Shown: piece after piece, positions 25,701 to 35,229 of the stretch
Numbering within the stretch: the stretch's first letter is position 1
How the letters are laid out: every line of letters begins with the position of its first letter
NCBI GenBank assembly: GCA_910591455.2
Contig: OU342812.1
Coordinates: forward strand, 4,802,732 to 4,866,731
From: Pholis gunnellus
Taxonomy: Eukaryota > Chordata > Actinopteri > Perciformes > Pholidae
Reading direction: 5' to 3'
Length of the DNA: 64,000 nt
Notes under the pieces: model-generated
Told to the model about the DNA's origin: nothing
Databases searched by the model: none
Seen by the model: only the letters and a program-made list of their open reading frames with translations
Made by a program: the position numbers and the translations under genes

Positions 25701-27755
25701 CCTGGACTCAGTAGAGTTTGTTTAAGGTGCTCTTTGGATAAGGATACATGTCGACAGGAAAATCAGAAGAAAACTCCAAGGCACTCTCTTTTAAAATACT
25801 TAAAATGAAAAAACAGTATGGATAAAGTTGTGATTGAATAATGTCTCTATTCTGCTTTAGATGATCTGATGAGGGAGCACATGTATTGTGAGCTCACAGA
25901 AAAAAAGACTCTAAATCAGAGCCCCGCTACTATAACCTTCCTCAGCCCTACACTTACTATATCAGGTAAGTTTACGGGATTATGCACAGAAAGAAAAACT
26001 CACTGGCCTTTGCGCTGTACGAACCTGAACACAAGTTCCCTTTTGTGCGTGCAGACTTTCGCATGCAGGTGACGTTGTTGTACCAGGGCCAGAGGGTGCT
26101 GAAGGTGACCACCAGGAGCCCAGATGGGTGCTTCATCCTGCAGGGCCGAGTCCCCTTGGGAAACGAACGGATCTACGGGCCCTGCACCGCCCAGCAGCTC
26201 TCCTTCCCCTCCCCGAGCTCCGTGTCCTTGCCGTCGTGGATGGCTGAAGCGATGAGCCGCCTCCTGTGTCACCTGGACAGGGGTGTGCTATTGTGGGTGG
26301 CCCCAGATGGGGTGTTCATCAAGCGGTTCTGCCAGGGCAGGGTGTACTGGAGCGGTCCCATGGCCCAACACGCCGACCGGCCCAACAAACTAGAGCGAGA
26401 AAAGACCTTCAAACTGCTCGATATACCCACATTTATCAATGGTAAGGCTGTGAATGCATGAAACAAAAATGTCAGCCACTGAAAAAGCAAAATATGATTT
26501 ATTCAAAGAGAGGCAGATTATTTGGGATGCTTTATTGCTCACATTATTGCTCTATGCAAAGAGGGAATATGTCTGTGTGATCGCATCAGAATATTCCAAT
26601 ATGAAATGTTTGTGTGCAGAGCTCCAGAGCTGTTTACAGGGGAAGGGACCGACGCCTTCTTATGAGATTGAGCTCTGCTTCGGAGAGGAGTATCCAGACC
26701 CCAACGTGCCTAAAACCAGGAAGCTGATCATGGCGAAGGTGGGCAAATTTCATTATTTTTTTTCCGCTTCCATATTTACCCTGAACGCATATGTGCAGAT
26801 TTGGGCTGTAGATGAATAATATCATGTTTAAACTGATGATTGACTCTCTGATAAACGCTCCCTTAAGAATTTCAGTTGCATCACATCAAACTATGTTCAA
26901 CATTCTGAAGTCAAATTGATCCTCATCGGGTTCAGATTATTCTGTGGAATTACGATTACAGTTTTGTGGATTTAGCACCCGTGCAAAAGGATGTGTGTGT
27001 GTTTTCCCTTTTGTTCTCTCTCATGCCCGCATTTTAATTCTAAATGATCTTGTGTTGTAATTTTGCGGTGTGAACAGTGTGTCAGTGTAGTTTAATGACT
27101 TACTTACTTGGACTTACAAAGTTCTATATGATTTTTATAACATATTGAAAAGCATGCCAACTCTTTGATGAGAGATGCACCGATACTGATTCAAGATATC
27201 GGTCTGATGCTGACTCAAACAGCTGACGATGGGCCGATATGGTATTGGAAACCATTATTTCAATAAATTACAATTCCGTAAATTCATATCTATGTACTTA
27301 ATTGTTACAGTTTGTTTTACAAAGTTAAGAAAGCAATGTTTCAGTCAAGCCTGATGTTGCCTTTCACATACAAGTATGATCCCAGTCTCTTCTAAGCAGT
27401 GAGTCGTGCAGTTTATTCATTTAATACCGGTATCAGATCGGTTCTCCGTATCGACAGATACCGAAAGCCCGGGCTGCAAAAGTCGGATCGGTGCATCCCT
27501 ATCATTGACGTGCAACAATCCAGTCGGACGCTTCCTATTCCTGTGTGAATGCTCCCTGTCAGTGTGACGCACAGCTGTAGTATTTTCAAACCCCAGCAGA
27601 GGTCCTCGTAATCATACTGATCGTGTACCACGCTGTGTCCCGTTGGCCAGGTGGTGCCCTTGTTTGCAGAAGAGCTGCTGCAGAGGTTCAACTTCGGAGC
27701 GATTGAGGAGAAGCGGCCGACTCTCACCTCCAACACAGAGAGAGAGAAGATGTAG
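22624..27755 (+). CDS. irf10: Interferon regulatory factor 10 (complete, 8 coding exons)
   Basis: Transcription factor of the IRF4/8/9/10 subfamily, acting in the nucleus on ISRE sites in interferon and immune genes. Exons: 22624-22788, 24185-24380, 24560-24633, 25055-25112, 25861-25965, 26055-26441, 26620-26738 and 27651-27755. All junctions are GT-AG and in frame, giving 402 residues, a normal IRF length. The DNA-binding domain (about residues 5-105) has the five spaced tryptophans (W10, W25, W37, W57, W76) and the recognition-helix segment KTRLRCALNKS. The IRF association domain spans about residues 200-375. The ATG at 22624 sits in a good context (aaaATGg). Features such as IESGKYEGLCWEDDSKTMFR, the link to bmp7 and an overall fit poorer to IRF4, IRF8 or IRF9 support IRF10. 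IRF4 or IRF9 are the main alternatives. The gene lies head-to-tail after bmp7. Confidence 0.88.
22789..24184. other. irf10 intron 1
   Basis: AT-rich intron of about 1.4 kb inside the DNA-binding-domain coding region. No repeat, RNA gene or extra exon recognised. Confidence 0.6.
24185..24380 (+). CDS. irf10: irf10 coding exon 2 (DNA-binding domain, second half)
   Basis: This 196-bp exon starts after a ttcag acceptor with AWAVYKGKYREGRD, followed by MWKTRLRCALNKSTDFQEV and LDITEPYKVYLI. It carries tryptophans 4 and 5 and the DNA-recognition helix. It ends in phase 1 before gtaaac. Confidence 0.92.
24442..24459. repeat. Poly-G run in irf10 intron 2
   Basis: 18 consecutive G about 60 bp after the donor of the 179-bp second irf10 intron. 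The length may be affected by sequencing error. Confidence 0.9.
24560..24633 (+). CDS. irf10: irf10 coding exon 3 (linker)
   Basis: This 74-bp exon after tcctcag encodes a hydrophilic linker (ESPQTQDQVIQDLRSARSP, then AFLDKQ). Assignment rests on phase match (1 in, 0 out), good splice sites and position. Confidence 0.75.
25055..25112 (+). CDS. irf10: irf10 coding exon 4 (linker)
   Basis: This 58-bp exon between gtttttgtag and gtaagt encodes LCCQKESFHRRKEEVKPFT. Its phase (0 in, 1 out) fits both neighbours. There is no recognisable domain, so it is less certain than the domain exons. Confidence 0.65.
25113..25860. other. irf10 intron 4
   Basis: Non-coding, 748 bp. Bases around 25540-25665 resemble a fragment of a teleost dispersed repeat also seen near 11640-12040 and 60600-60890. 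Nothing else was recognised. Confidence 0.4.
25861..25965 (+). CDS. irf10: irf10 coding exon 5 (linker)
   Basis: This 105-bp exon between tgctttag and gtaagt starts DDLMREHMYCELTEKK and continues to PATITFLSPTLTIS. Phase is 1 in and 1 out. It leads into the association domain. Confidence 0.7.
26055..26441 (+). CDS. irf10: irf10 coding exon 6 (IRF association domain)
   Basis: This 387-bp exon is the largest of the gene. It encodes DFRMQVTLLYQGQRVLKVTT, ERIYGPCTAQQL, GVLLWVAPDGVFIKRFCQGR, VYWSGPMAQHADRPNKLERE and KTFKLLDIPTFING. These are hallmarks of the IRF association (IAD1) domain used to pair with other IRFs and with ETS partners. Confidence 0.92.
26620..26738 (+). CDS. irf10: irf10 coding exon 7 (IRF association domain, end)
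   Basis: This 119-bp exon between tgtgtgcag and gtgggc encodes ELQSCLQGKGPTPSYEIELC, then FGEEYPDPNVPKTRKLIMAK. The FGEE(Y)PDP segment is characteristic of the C-terminal part of the IAD in the IRF4/8/9/10 group. Confidence 0.9.
27171..27502. mobile_element. Interspersed element with inverted ends GATGCACCGAT (hAT/MITE-like)
   Basis: About 330 bp in the last irf10 intron. The left end reads agagatgcaccgat, and the right end, reverse-complemented, reads tagggatgcaccgat, so the 11-base GATGCACCGAT is shared in inverted orientation. The inside has no coding capacity. The pattern resembles short non-autonomous DNA transposons common in fish. I saw no convincing target-site duplication. Confidence 0.5.
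27651..27755 (+). CDS. irf10: irf10 last coding exon (exon 8)
   Basis: 34 codons plus TAG after a ttggccag acceptor. It encodes VVPLFAEELLQRFNFGAIEE and ends NTEREKM. The intron before it contains an interspersed element with inverted ends (27171-27502). Confidence 0.82.
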   Translation: MVPLFAEELLQRFNFGAIEEKRPTLTSNTEREKM

Positions 27756-28055
27756 GACAGGGAAAGCTTTCCTGCACCTGGGCCGACATGAACAATATAC
27801 AAGTGGATTAGTGAAGTTTTATTCCTTTTTCATGAGAGACATCCTCAGAGCTGAGCAAACAATACAGAGTATCATCAGTGGGAATGTATACATGATGACG
27901 AAACAATGGAGGCGTTGCATTGTAGACCTATTTGTGATGCATGAAGGGATTTTTTTTGTACCTTATATATTGTCCACAATAACTAATGGCAATAGGTATT
28001 ATCTGTTGTTGAAGCAAAACTCTTCTTTAACCCAATAAAACATGTTGAAAACATC
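27756..28055 (+). other. irf10: irf10 3' untranslated region
   Basis: Non-coding stretch from the stop codon to just past AATAAA at 28034-28039, the first canonical signal downstream. The 3' UTR is about 0.3 kb if this site is used. Confidence 0.5.
28034..28039 (+). terminator. irf10: irf10 candidate polyadenylation signal
   Basis: AATAAA hexamer 279 bp after the irf10 stop codon, the first canonical hexamer on the plus strand. Confidence 0.55.
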
Positions 28056-28292
28056 TGTCTATGTATGCGTGTGGGCCAAATGTGTGTGTATGCAGGATTG
28101 TCCTCAGGAGACCCCGCTCATCTGATCAAACCACTTCACACTTGGTGGGTTCATCGCTGGGGACCCCCGAGGGAGTGCCTTGACGAAGTTGGTGCAATTG
28201 TGACTCATTCAATATTAATAAACTTTGATTAAACAAGCGAACAGTCATCTGTGAAGCAGCAGGGGCGGGGGCGGGACTTCAGGGCACCTGAC

Positions 28293-28844
28293 TCCTGGAC
28301 GGTGTTGCCAGATTGGGCTGGTTTCCCCCTCAAATGGGCTACTTTTGAATTAGGGCTGATTTTGTTAACATTTGGTGTTTTTTTTTTTATATTGTGAAAA
28401 TAATATCTTCAAACAAGCTGTCATTTTATGGTATAAAAAAAAAATATCAATGCAGTAAACCGTGTGTCCATTCACTCACATTATTTAATTTGGGAAATAT
28501 TTGATAGACAGGAGTTGTATTAAATCGTCATTCGGGATAAATGAAGACCTGCTTAATTAACGTGACATCATCATCATTAGACAAGGGAATTTGTGTATTT
28601 GTTTGCACTCCTTGTGAGCTGCCTTAGCCTATTTATCTAATATTTTATCTTTGGTTATTTGATGCAGATATGAAGCTTTGTCTGCTTCTGTTCTGATTGA
28701 TTGTTTTCAGTTTGACACGGATTTCTGGCACGGTTATGATTTGGGCTGTTTTTTCTTTCTTTCTTTTTATTAAATTGGGCGGGTTTTTTAAGTTGTGATT
28801 GGCCAAAAATGTGTCAGTCTGATCTGGCAACACTGGTCCTGGAC
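28293..28844. mobile_element. Non-autonomous hAT-like element with 8-bp target duplication
   Basis: The element spans about 28301-28836 (536 bp). The ends share GTGTTGCCAGAT in inverted orientation (28302-28313 and 28822-28833). Perfect 8-bp direct repeats TCCTGGAC flank it at 28293-28300 and 28837-28844, as expected for hAT transposition. The inside is AT-rich with no open frame of note, so it would depend on a transposase made elsewhere. It lies between the convergent 3' ends of irf10 and the ataxin-1-like gene. The two ends differ slightly (left GGTG, right CCAGTG), which suggests some decay. Confidence 0.65.
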
Positions 28845-30018
28845 CAGAATGAGTCCAACATGTCACCTGCAGCCTAAACAAACTAGTTCCCTGTTGCTGC
28901 GGGATACTTCACACAGATGGTGGATAAACTGGAGCATCAAAACAGAGTATTTCACCGGTGTGACCGTGAGTAAACTCATACTTGTATTTGTTTTTTTTCC
29001 CAGTCAGACTGTATTTCCTTTTCACACTGACGCTCTAACGTTACCGCCCGCAAAATACCTCCGCCACTCAGCCATTAAGGCTCTACTTTGAAAATCGCGG
29101 CGGTTAAATCAAAGCAAAGCGACTTGGACTGTTAGGAAATGACCTCCGCTAAGTGAAGGCTCGATTTCACTGATGTTTCTCACCGCGAGTAACCGCGATT
29201 TGGGTGTGTTTTTCCCGGGCGGATTAAGGGATTTATTTGGTGTTCCCAGACTGACGTCATCTTGCTTTACCTTTCGCCCTTTTTCTCCAACTGGAAATGT
29301 GTTTTACTTCATAAAAACTCACAATACCTGATGTTTGGATACATGTGAAGAGTGAAAGGGGGCATTAGGCACAATGTACAATGATTTAATAAATAATAAT
29401 GCATCATATTTTATTTGTTGTGTTTTTAGAGTCATATATGATTCTGTCCAGTGACATTTCTCTGTTAGGTAAATGTAGTAATGTTGACTTCTAAAGTAGA
29501 AGTATACACTAAGCAGTAAGCTGTATAGTGCTTTTTATATAGTGAGTTAGAATAGTAACATATTTCAACACTTTTCATATCTAAATATCATAATACATCG
29601 ATTGCTGTTGCGGGCCTTTTTAGTTGGGAGCTCCAGGCAGTTGCTTATCTCGCCCAATGGCAAAATCTGGCCCTGTTGTTGTCTCCTGTGAACCAGAGTG
29701 TATTTCACTGTTGTTTCTGACCGTGAGCCTTTGGTGTGTGACACAACTCTGTCATGGTAGCTGGATTGCTCAGGAGCAATGGAAGGTTGTTGGTGTTGAG
29801 CGGGAAGTTGTTTGTTTGAGCGGTTCTTGAAAGTTTGGCCTGTTCTGAACCGGCATGTTTTCAATGGTATTATTAATGAAAAATGTTGCCTGTTTTTTTT
29901 TTTTTGTCAACCTTATATTCAGCATCTGTATTAGATGATATTTTAGGTGTTTAGTACTTTACAACACATGCAGGGAATAAATTCACACCTCTAATTAAAT
30001 CTATAAAGCTTTTTTTCC
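28845..30018. other. Convergent intergenic region
   Basis: Non-coding DNA between the irf10 end and the putative 3' end of the ataxin-1-like gene. No exon recognised. The 29000-29300 part is relatively CG-rich and may be repeat-derived, which I cannot confirm. Confidence 0.35.
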
Positions 30019-30024
30019 TTTATT
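30019..30024 (-). terminator. Candidate polyadenylation signal of the ataxin-1-like gene
   Basis: TTTATT on the plus strand is AATAAA on the minus strand, about 1.4 kb after the stop codon at 31411-31413. I have not excluded other hexamers nearer the stop, so this is tentative. Confidence 0.25.
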
Positions 30025-30735
30025 TCTAGCGAACATCATAACAGATTCACAATTTTTAAAAATATACATTTTTGTAGCTATAACATTTAAAAAGAAAAAA
30101 TCAACAGGTAAGGTTTTCTTTTTGAAAATAAAATACAAAAAAAACTAAAGTGAGATTGTGTGCTGAATCAGAGGAGATACCCGTATCTGAGTTTAAAATA
30201 CTTTCATCATTTTCCCTGCCTTCAAACAAATACAGTACGTAAAAAAATGAGATGGGAACAGAAGCGTGCAGTACACGGGGGTCAAGAGTATTCACAAAGC
30301 ATCATGTTCCAACGTGTTATTAGCACCATTACTCCTCAGCCATGCTGCACTTTTTTTACTCTTTCCATCATTCAGTTTTTAATGGAAAAACACCATGAGT
30401 GTCGAGGCGATGTGGCACAGACCTGTCTGTGTGGGTGGGATTGTCTGTTCCGCAGTTTTCATTAGTGTTCTCCCTTTCTCAGAGATAATGTTAAGAACAT
30501 ATTGGAGGGTAATGCCTTGACGAACAATCAATTGTTTGAAATGACTCCCAGTGATGAGAATTTAAAAAAAGGCGAAGAGTTGCTCATACATTCACCTTGC
30601 CTGCCTAGGCCGACATGTAGACATCGGCTCAGAAGCAAGAAAATAAAAAATAAAAAATAAATGCATTGCGAAATTGACAGAGAGATTGCATTAAATCTGT
30701 TTAGCATATTTACTGTATATAACATCTGTAATGTA

Positions 30736-30770
30736 ATATATATACATATATATACATATATATATATATG

Positions 30771-30809
<39 letters not shown>

Positions 30810-30847
30810 GTATACGTATGTATATATATATGTATATATATGTATAC

Positions 30848-30889
<42 letters not shown>
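30736..30889. repeat. (TA)n / TATACATA microsatellite
   Basis: About 154 bp of alternating TA interrupted by ac and gt steps (tatacata, gtatacgta). It is strongly self-complementary and lies in the probable 3' UTR or 3' flank of the ataxin-1-like gene. Confidence 0.95.
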
Positions 30890-30892
<3 letters not shown>

Positions 30893-31410
30893 AACTTTTG
30901 TTCATATATATCTGCACTTCTTCAATAGCGTTTACTTTCATAACACTGATTGAAAATCGATACCCTGCAGAAAACACTGTCAGTAAGTAGGTGTGTGGGA
31001 CAACCATTACAAAAACAGAGTGACCACAGACAAGTGCTTGATTGTCTCACCAAATGTCTTCAGTGTGTCAGTAAGGAGCCTTCTAGAGATCCTTCAGCTG
31101 CTGCTCCTCTCAGGGCTGTTCTAAGTAAGGTTGAGGGAAGGAAAGGAGAGGAAAAGGAAAGGAAAGGAGGATACAACTAGGGTCAGACTAGGATGGACTA
31201 GGTTAACATTTTGGGCAGCAGTGTGGACACCCGTAAATTGCGTTTTCTATTGTTTTTTTTAAAAATTCCTTCCCTGCAACCCTACCTTGAGGTCTCTCCA
31301 TTGTTTGTCTTGGTGGGTGCAACAGAGACAAGGAGGGTGTGTATGTGCTTATGTGTGTGTGTGTGTGTGTGTGTGTAAGTATGCATGTAGACGTATGCAT
31401 TTCCAAGATT

Positions 31411-31884
31411 CTACTGCCACTTCATTAGCTTGGAGCCATGAGGTAAATCCAGGAGGCTGTCATCAGTTCCAGTTGAGTGAAGGGTATCCGGGGCAGACCA
31501 GCGCCGTTTGCGTGGACGCGGCTGCTCCGGGGGGGGAGGCTCTACAGCCGGAGCACGAGGAGGAGCCGGCGCAGTAGGAGCTGGGTGGTGAGGAAGAGGG
31601 GGAGGAGGAGGTGGAGGCGGCATCTCCTCCCTGTGCGAGCTGCTGGGTTCTCCTGCAGCCTTGGAGGGGAAGAGTTGCGTGCGATGGGCCCTGGAGCCGG
31701 TACGCGTGTGTGTCCGGTGGGTTTGGGTTTGGGTCGGGGTGGGGGTGAGAGCCAGGCAGACATCCCCCTCCATGAGCTGGTGGCAGGGCAGGCCATACAG
31801 CTGCGTGGTTCTCTGGGGGCAGCAAGAAGACCAGCCTTTGTCCTTCACAAAGAACGGATACTCCACCAAGACCTTCAGTAACTC
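31411..31884 (-). CDS. atxn1-like: ataxin-1-like coding exon 2 (AXH end and C-terminus)
   Basis: The exon starts after a gtgtag acceptor with ELLKVLVEYPFFVKDKGWSS, completes the AXH domain (LYGLPCHQLMEGDVCLAL), then runs through a Thr/Gln/His stretch, an eight-proline run and RKRRWSAP. The candidate phosphoserine codon is at 31497-31495. The stop is at 31413-31411. Confidence 0.87.
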   Translation of the reverse strand, partial: ELLKVLVEYPFFVKDKGWSSCCPQRTTQLYGLPCHQLMEGDVCLALTPTPTQTQTHRTHTRTGSRAHRTQLFPSKAAGEPSSSHREEMPPPPPPPPLPHHPAPTAPAPPRAPAVEPPPPEQPRPRKRRWSAPDTLHSTGTDDSLLDLPHGSKLMKWQ

Positions 31885-33742
31885 CTACACAAAACCACAA
31901 CATTGTTACACACTCAACCAAGAGGTCTTTCATGACTTTCACTTATCATCACCACAATCTGACTTTGGTGTGAAAAAACACGTGTCAAGTGTTAATTAAT
32001 TCCACCTGAGAACATCTGCAGCATAAAGTGTGACTGATTTGCATTAACACTCATCTTCATCATGCAGTTATTCATTATTAAATGATGTCTGATTATGCTT
32101 TAATGTAGATATCTGCCTCTCAAGTTATAAGCTGGAGCGAGTAACTAGAGAGAAAGCTGACCTGAGTGTTGCGGTCTGTGAGGTGGACCTGCAGGTGGCT
32201 GAAGCCTTGAGCGCTGCTGGGGGAAATCAGTAGCACGGTGCAGGTGCTGAGGTGGAACTCTGGGGAGGTATCTGCGCTCCTCAGGAAGTCCTCGGTCCGC
32301 AGCTCCTCTACCCGCTTCAATCGACCGCTGGCCAACTCGATCAGAGAACCCTTGGTGAAGTGAGGTAGGAGCGCGGGGGGAGATGGGTGAAGGGCCGGGG
32401 GTGAGGTGTGAAGATGAGAAGGAGATAGCTCCCTCCCTCTGTCTCTTTCTCTGTCCCGTCGCCTCTCGCGCTCACTGTCTCTTTCTTGGTCTTTGTCATA
32501 TTGTAGGTGCTTCTCTTTGTCTTTAACTCTGAGTTTTTCTCTCTCTCTTTCTTGGTCTCTGTCCCGGTCTCTGTGCGACCTGTCATGGCTGTTAGGTAGA
32601 CCCAGGGGTGAGTGTGGCGAGTTCCTTAGATTGTGCTGCCTGGGTCCTGGCTCCCTGTGCAGGTTGTACAGAGCTGTTCCTGAGGGGCTGTAGAGCGGGT
32701 AGGCCTGGACCTGAGGGCAGGGGTGGCACACCGATCCCAAGGAGTAGTAGATCTGGGCTTCAGCTGGTGTGACTCCGAGGGGGTCCAGCAGTCCCCCTCG
32801 ACCTGCCCTGGGGACTGGTCCGAGAGGATGGGGACTGGTGGAGAGTAAGCTGGTCTTAACTATCCCATGCGAATGTCTGTCCTGCAGTGAGGAATGTGGC
32901 TCAGGGCCTTCCTGAGCTTGAGAGTCTGGCAAAAATGGCCCTCCTGTATGGACACGGGACGTTAGATCCTCCTGCAGTCTCCGTCCACCGTTGGTATGGG
33001 AGCTGTGTGGACCGATGTCCAGCCTGGTTCTGCTGCTGTCGTTCCCATAGTCTCCTGTGAGCAGAGGCCTGGAGGTCGAGGCAGTCCTGCTGCCTGGCCC
33101 GTCCAGGCCGTTGGGCCTCTTGCCCAGGTATCTGTGTCGGGCTTCGACAAAGCTTGGATCTTGAGGGTAGAGAGAGTGGTGGCTATACAAGTAGGATGGG
33201 GAGAAGAGAGCGGAGCTGTTGTCCCGCCGGCCGCTGTTAATATAGGACCATATCTCTCGAGAATCGGCCGGGAAGGGAGTCTTGAAGGAGGAAGCGGAGG
33301 AGGAAGATGGGGAAGGCGGCAAGGAGAGGGGCCCTTCCCCTCTAAGCCACCTGGAGTGGTGGGGCAGGGGTGAGGGGAGAGGATCATCTCTCCAGGCGGG
33401 AGACCCTGAGCCCCTCCTCTCGCCGACCTGCCCTGGGAAAAGGGGGAGAGAGACAGAGGGAGAGTAGCTCAGGTGCCATGGTAGGGGCAGGGGGAGGCCT
33501 GGTGCTGGAGCAGGAAGGGGTGGAGGAGTGTGTAGGAGATGGGGGTTTGGGTTAATCAGAGCTCGGCCCCTGTCACTGGCCTCCCTGCCTCCCTCCCCTC
33601 CTCCTCCTCCGCTGGACCGACTCCGGAGCGGCACGGGGGGTTTAAACTCGTCCAGAGGGATGTGGTGCTCTACCGATCCTTGCCGAGACTCCCTCTTCTT
33701 AGGAGGGAGGCACTCTTTGCCGCGGTCGGGGCTGGGATTCAT
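31411..33742 (-). CDS. atxn1-like: Ataxin-1 family protein (AXH domain, RKRRWSAP motif)
   Basis: Nuclear corepressor of the ATXN1/ATXN1L family, whose AXH domain binds partners such as Capicua (CIC). Two coding exons, 33742-32162 (527 codons, donor CAG/gtcagc) and 31884-31411 (157 codons plus stop), join in phase 0 to give 684 residues. The start carries the family signature ECLPPKKRE near residue 10. The AXH domain runs about 464-575 and is split by the intron, with GSLIELASGRLKRVEEL before it and FFVKDKGWSSCCPQRTTQL after it. RKRRWSAP at 652-659 matches the ATXN1 nuclear signal, 14-3-3 site (Ser776 in human) and U2AF-homology ligand motif. ATXN1L, as I recall it, lacks this, so the gene is ATXN1-like. 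Oddities: no polyglutamine, an Arg/Asp/Glu-rich block at about 385-438, poly-proline runs, and a C-terminus (ending SKLMKWQ) unlike human ATXN1. It may be a third family member rather than atxn1a or atxn1b. Confidence 0.87.
32162..33742 (-). CDS. atxn1-like: ataxin-1-like coding exon 1 (N-terminus to mid-AXH)
   Basis: This single large exon is typical of ATXN1 genes. It begins MNPSPDRGKECLPPKKRE and has a glycine/serine/proline-rich low-complexity middle, a YY-containing segment (AQIYYSLG), the RD/RE-rich charged block and the first half of the AXH domain ending DRNTQ. The open frame runs 13 codons past the donor into the intron, so intron retention would give a shortened AXH domain. Confidence 0.88.
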
Positions 33743-33902
33743 GGGTGGGCTCCAGCGGCACTGGGGGGCCCCCTGTGTGTGGGTGTAGGCTAGGTCACAT
33801 GGGCCTCACGGGAGAACGAGGGGCGCAGACAGAGGGGAAGGCTGCGACACAGCATCACTGTCAGATCACTGTTGAGTCTGTTGTACTGAAGCGCCACTCA
33901 CC
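33743..33902 (-). other. Possible 5' UTR exon boundary and small intron of the ataxin-1-like gene
   Basis: Reading the minus strand, an acceptor cacccacacacag ends at 33773, so 33772-33743 would be 5' UTR of the first coding exon. A strong donor, CTAG/gtgagtgg, ends an upstream exon at 33902, which would leave a 129-bp intron. ATXN1 genes have several non-coding 5' exons. Inference from splice motifs only. Confidence 0.35.
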
Positions 33903-35010
33903 TAGAGAACGGATGAAAGAGGACAGGAACCGAGATGGGGGGGAGGTAAAAAAAAAAAAAAAGGAGGCAGAGGACGGGGACAGAAGAAAGAGAGATTAAG
34001 TATGAACATAGAAAAAAGGACAGTCTGTCAGGTCCTGGCATCAGCTGTAGTTAAGACCGTCAATCTGGTCAGACATGCAATAAAACATTCAGCATCAAAC
34101 AGATGGCGAGAAATCAGCCAGTGACTCCCTCATATAAACTACTTTAGAAAGGTTAGAAACGCTTTCTGATAGCTGCCACTAAGTAGTCATTACCTTTTGT
34201 GCACTGCGGTGGGACTGAAACTACCTGACTTACTCGTTTCATTCAGACACATTACTCCCACATATGGACTAAAAATATATATTGCAGCCAATGAAGTTCA
34301 GAGGCAGTGCAGTATGTGTGAGTGTGTGTGTGTAAAAGCATAGACGCACACACACACACACACACACATAGATTGCTCACAGCAGGGGAGTTTTCATCTC
34401 TGACTCTCAGGGGATGATTGGAATATGTAGATATGTTTTTGTACCACTTTCATGAACCACCCCCACGACACCCCCGGGTGTTCTCTGTATTCTATACGAG
34501 CTTACTACTAGCAGCCCCCACCCCTTCTCTTTCAGACACGCACACGGACAGCAGCAGACACACAAATGCTCCCTCAGGCGGCTGTACTTACTCCCCCAGT
34601 GAAAGGCAAAGCTGGTCACCGCCCACCCAAAAGCTGACAGAGACACTGTTGATATTACCACCAGTTGTTGTGGATACAGGATATGTGTCTTTGCATATTA
34701 ATTATGTGTCACAGCAGGGGTGTGTGGAAATGTGTGTGATTGTCTCTGTGTGTGTGCATGCATGTGTAATTTTCTTCTTTTATTATTATTTTTTTTTCCC
34801 GCGAGAAGTGTGTGAATGTGTTTATTTGTTTAGGTCTCCGTGTGTGTGTGTGTTTGTGTTCGAGTCCTCAAATGTGTCAGGGATTTTGCAGTCTTGTTTC
34901 ATTCAGTGAGAAGTGCGGGGGAGCTCTACTTATTCTTCTCCAAACGTTTTAAATGAGCTCTTTTGAAGTGATGGCTGCCGCGCCGCCAGCCCAGCTGTTC
35001 CTTCCCTCCT

Positions 35011-35054
35011 CCACCACCACCACCATCACCACCACCACCACCACCACCACCACC
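35011..35054. repeat. (CCA)n trinucleotide repeat
   Basis: About 44 bp of CCA units with one ATC interruption. The apparent Thr-rich or Gly-rich frames on the two strands come from this repeat. Confidence 0.93.
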
Positions 35055-35193
35055 GTCGCTGCTCCCGCCACCGCCACAACACCACAGCACCATGCTGCCA
35101 CTCAGCCCCGCACTCACCCGCAAGTCTGTCTCAACAGCCTACCAACTCCCTGCCGTCTCACCATCCGCCACACTGTCTCCATGGCAACTGTGT

Positions 35194-35229
<36 letters not shown>

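Noticed and set aside
31463..31942. Alternative minus-strand and plus-strand frames of 130-160 codons over the ataxin-1-like second exon
   Set aside because: They are shadows of the GC-rich proline-coding exon. Only the frame in phase with exon 1 carries AXH and RKRRWSAP.
32996..33788. Plus-strand frames opposite the ataxin-1-like large exon
   Set aside because: Shadow frames with no domain, explained by the GC-rich, repetitive coding strand.
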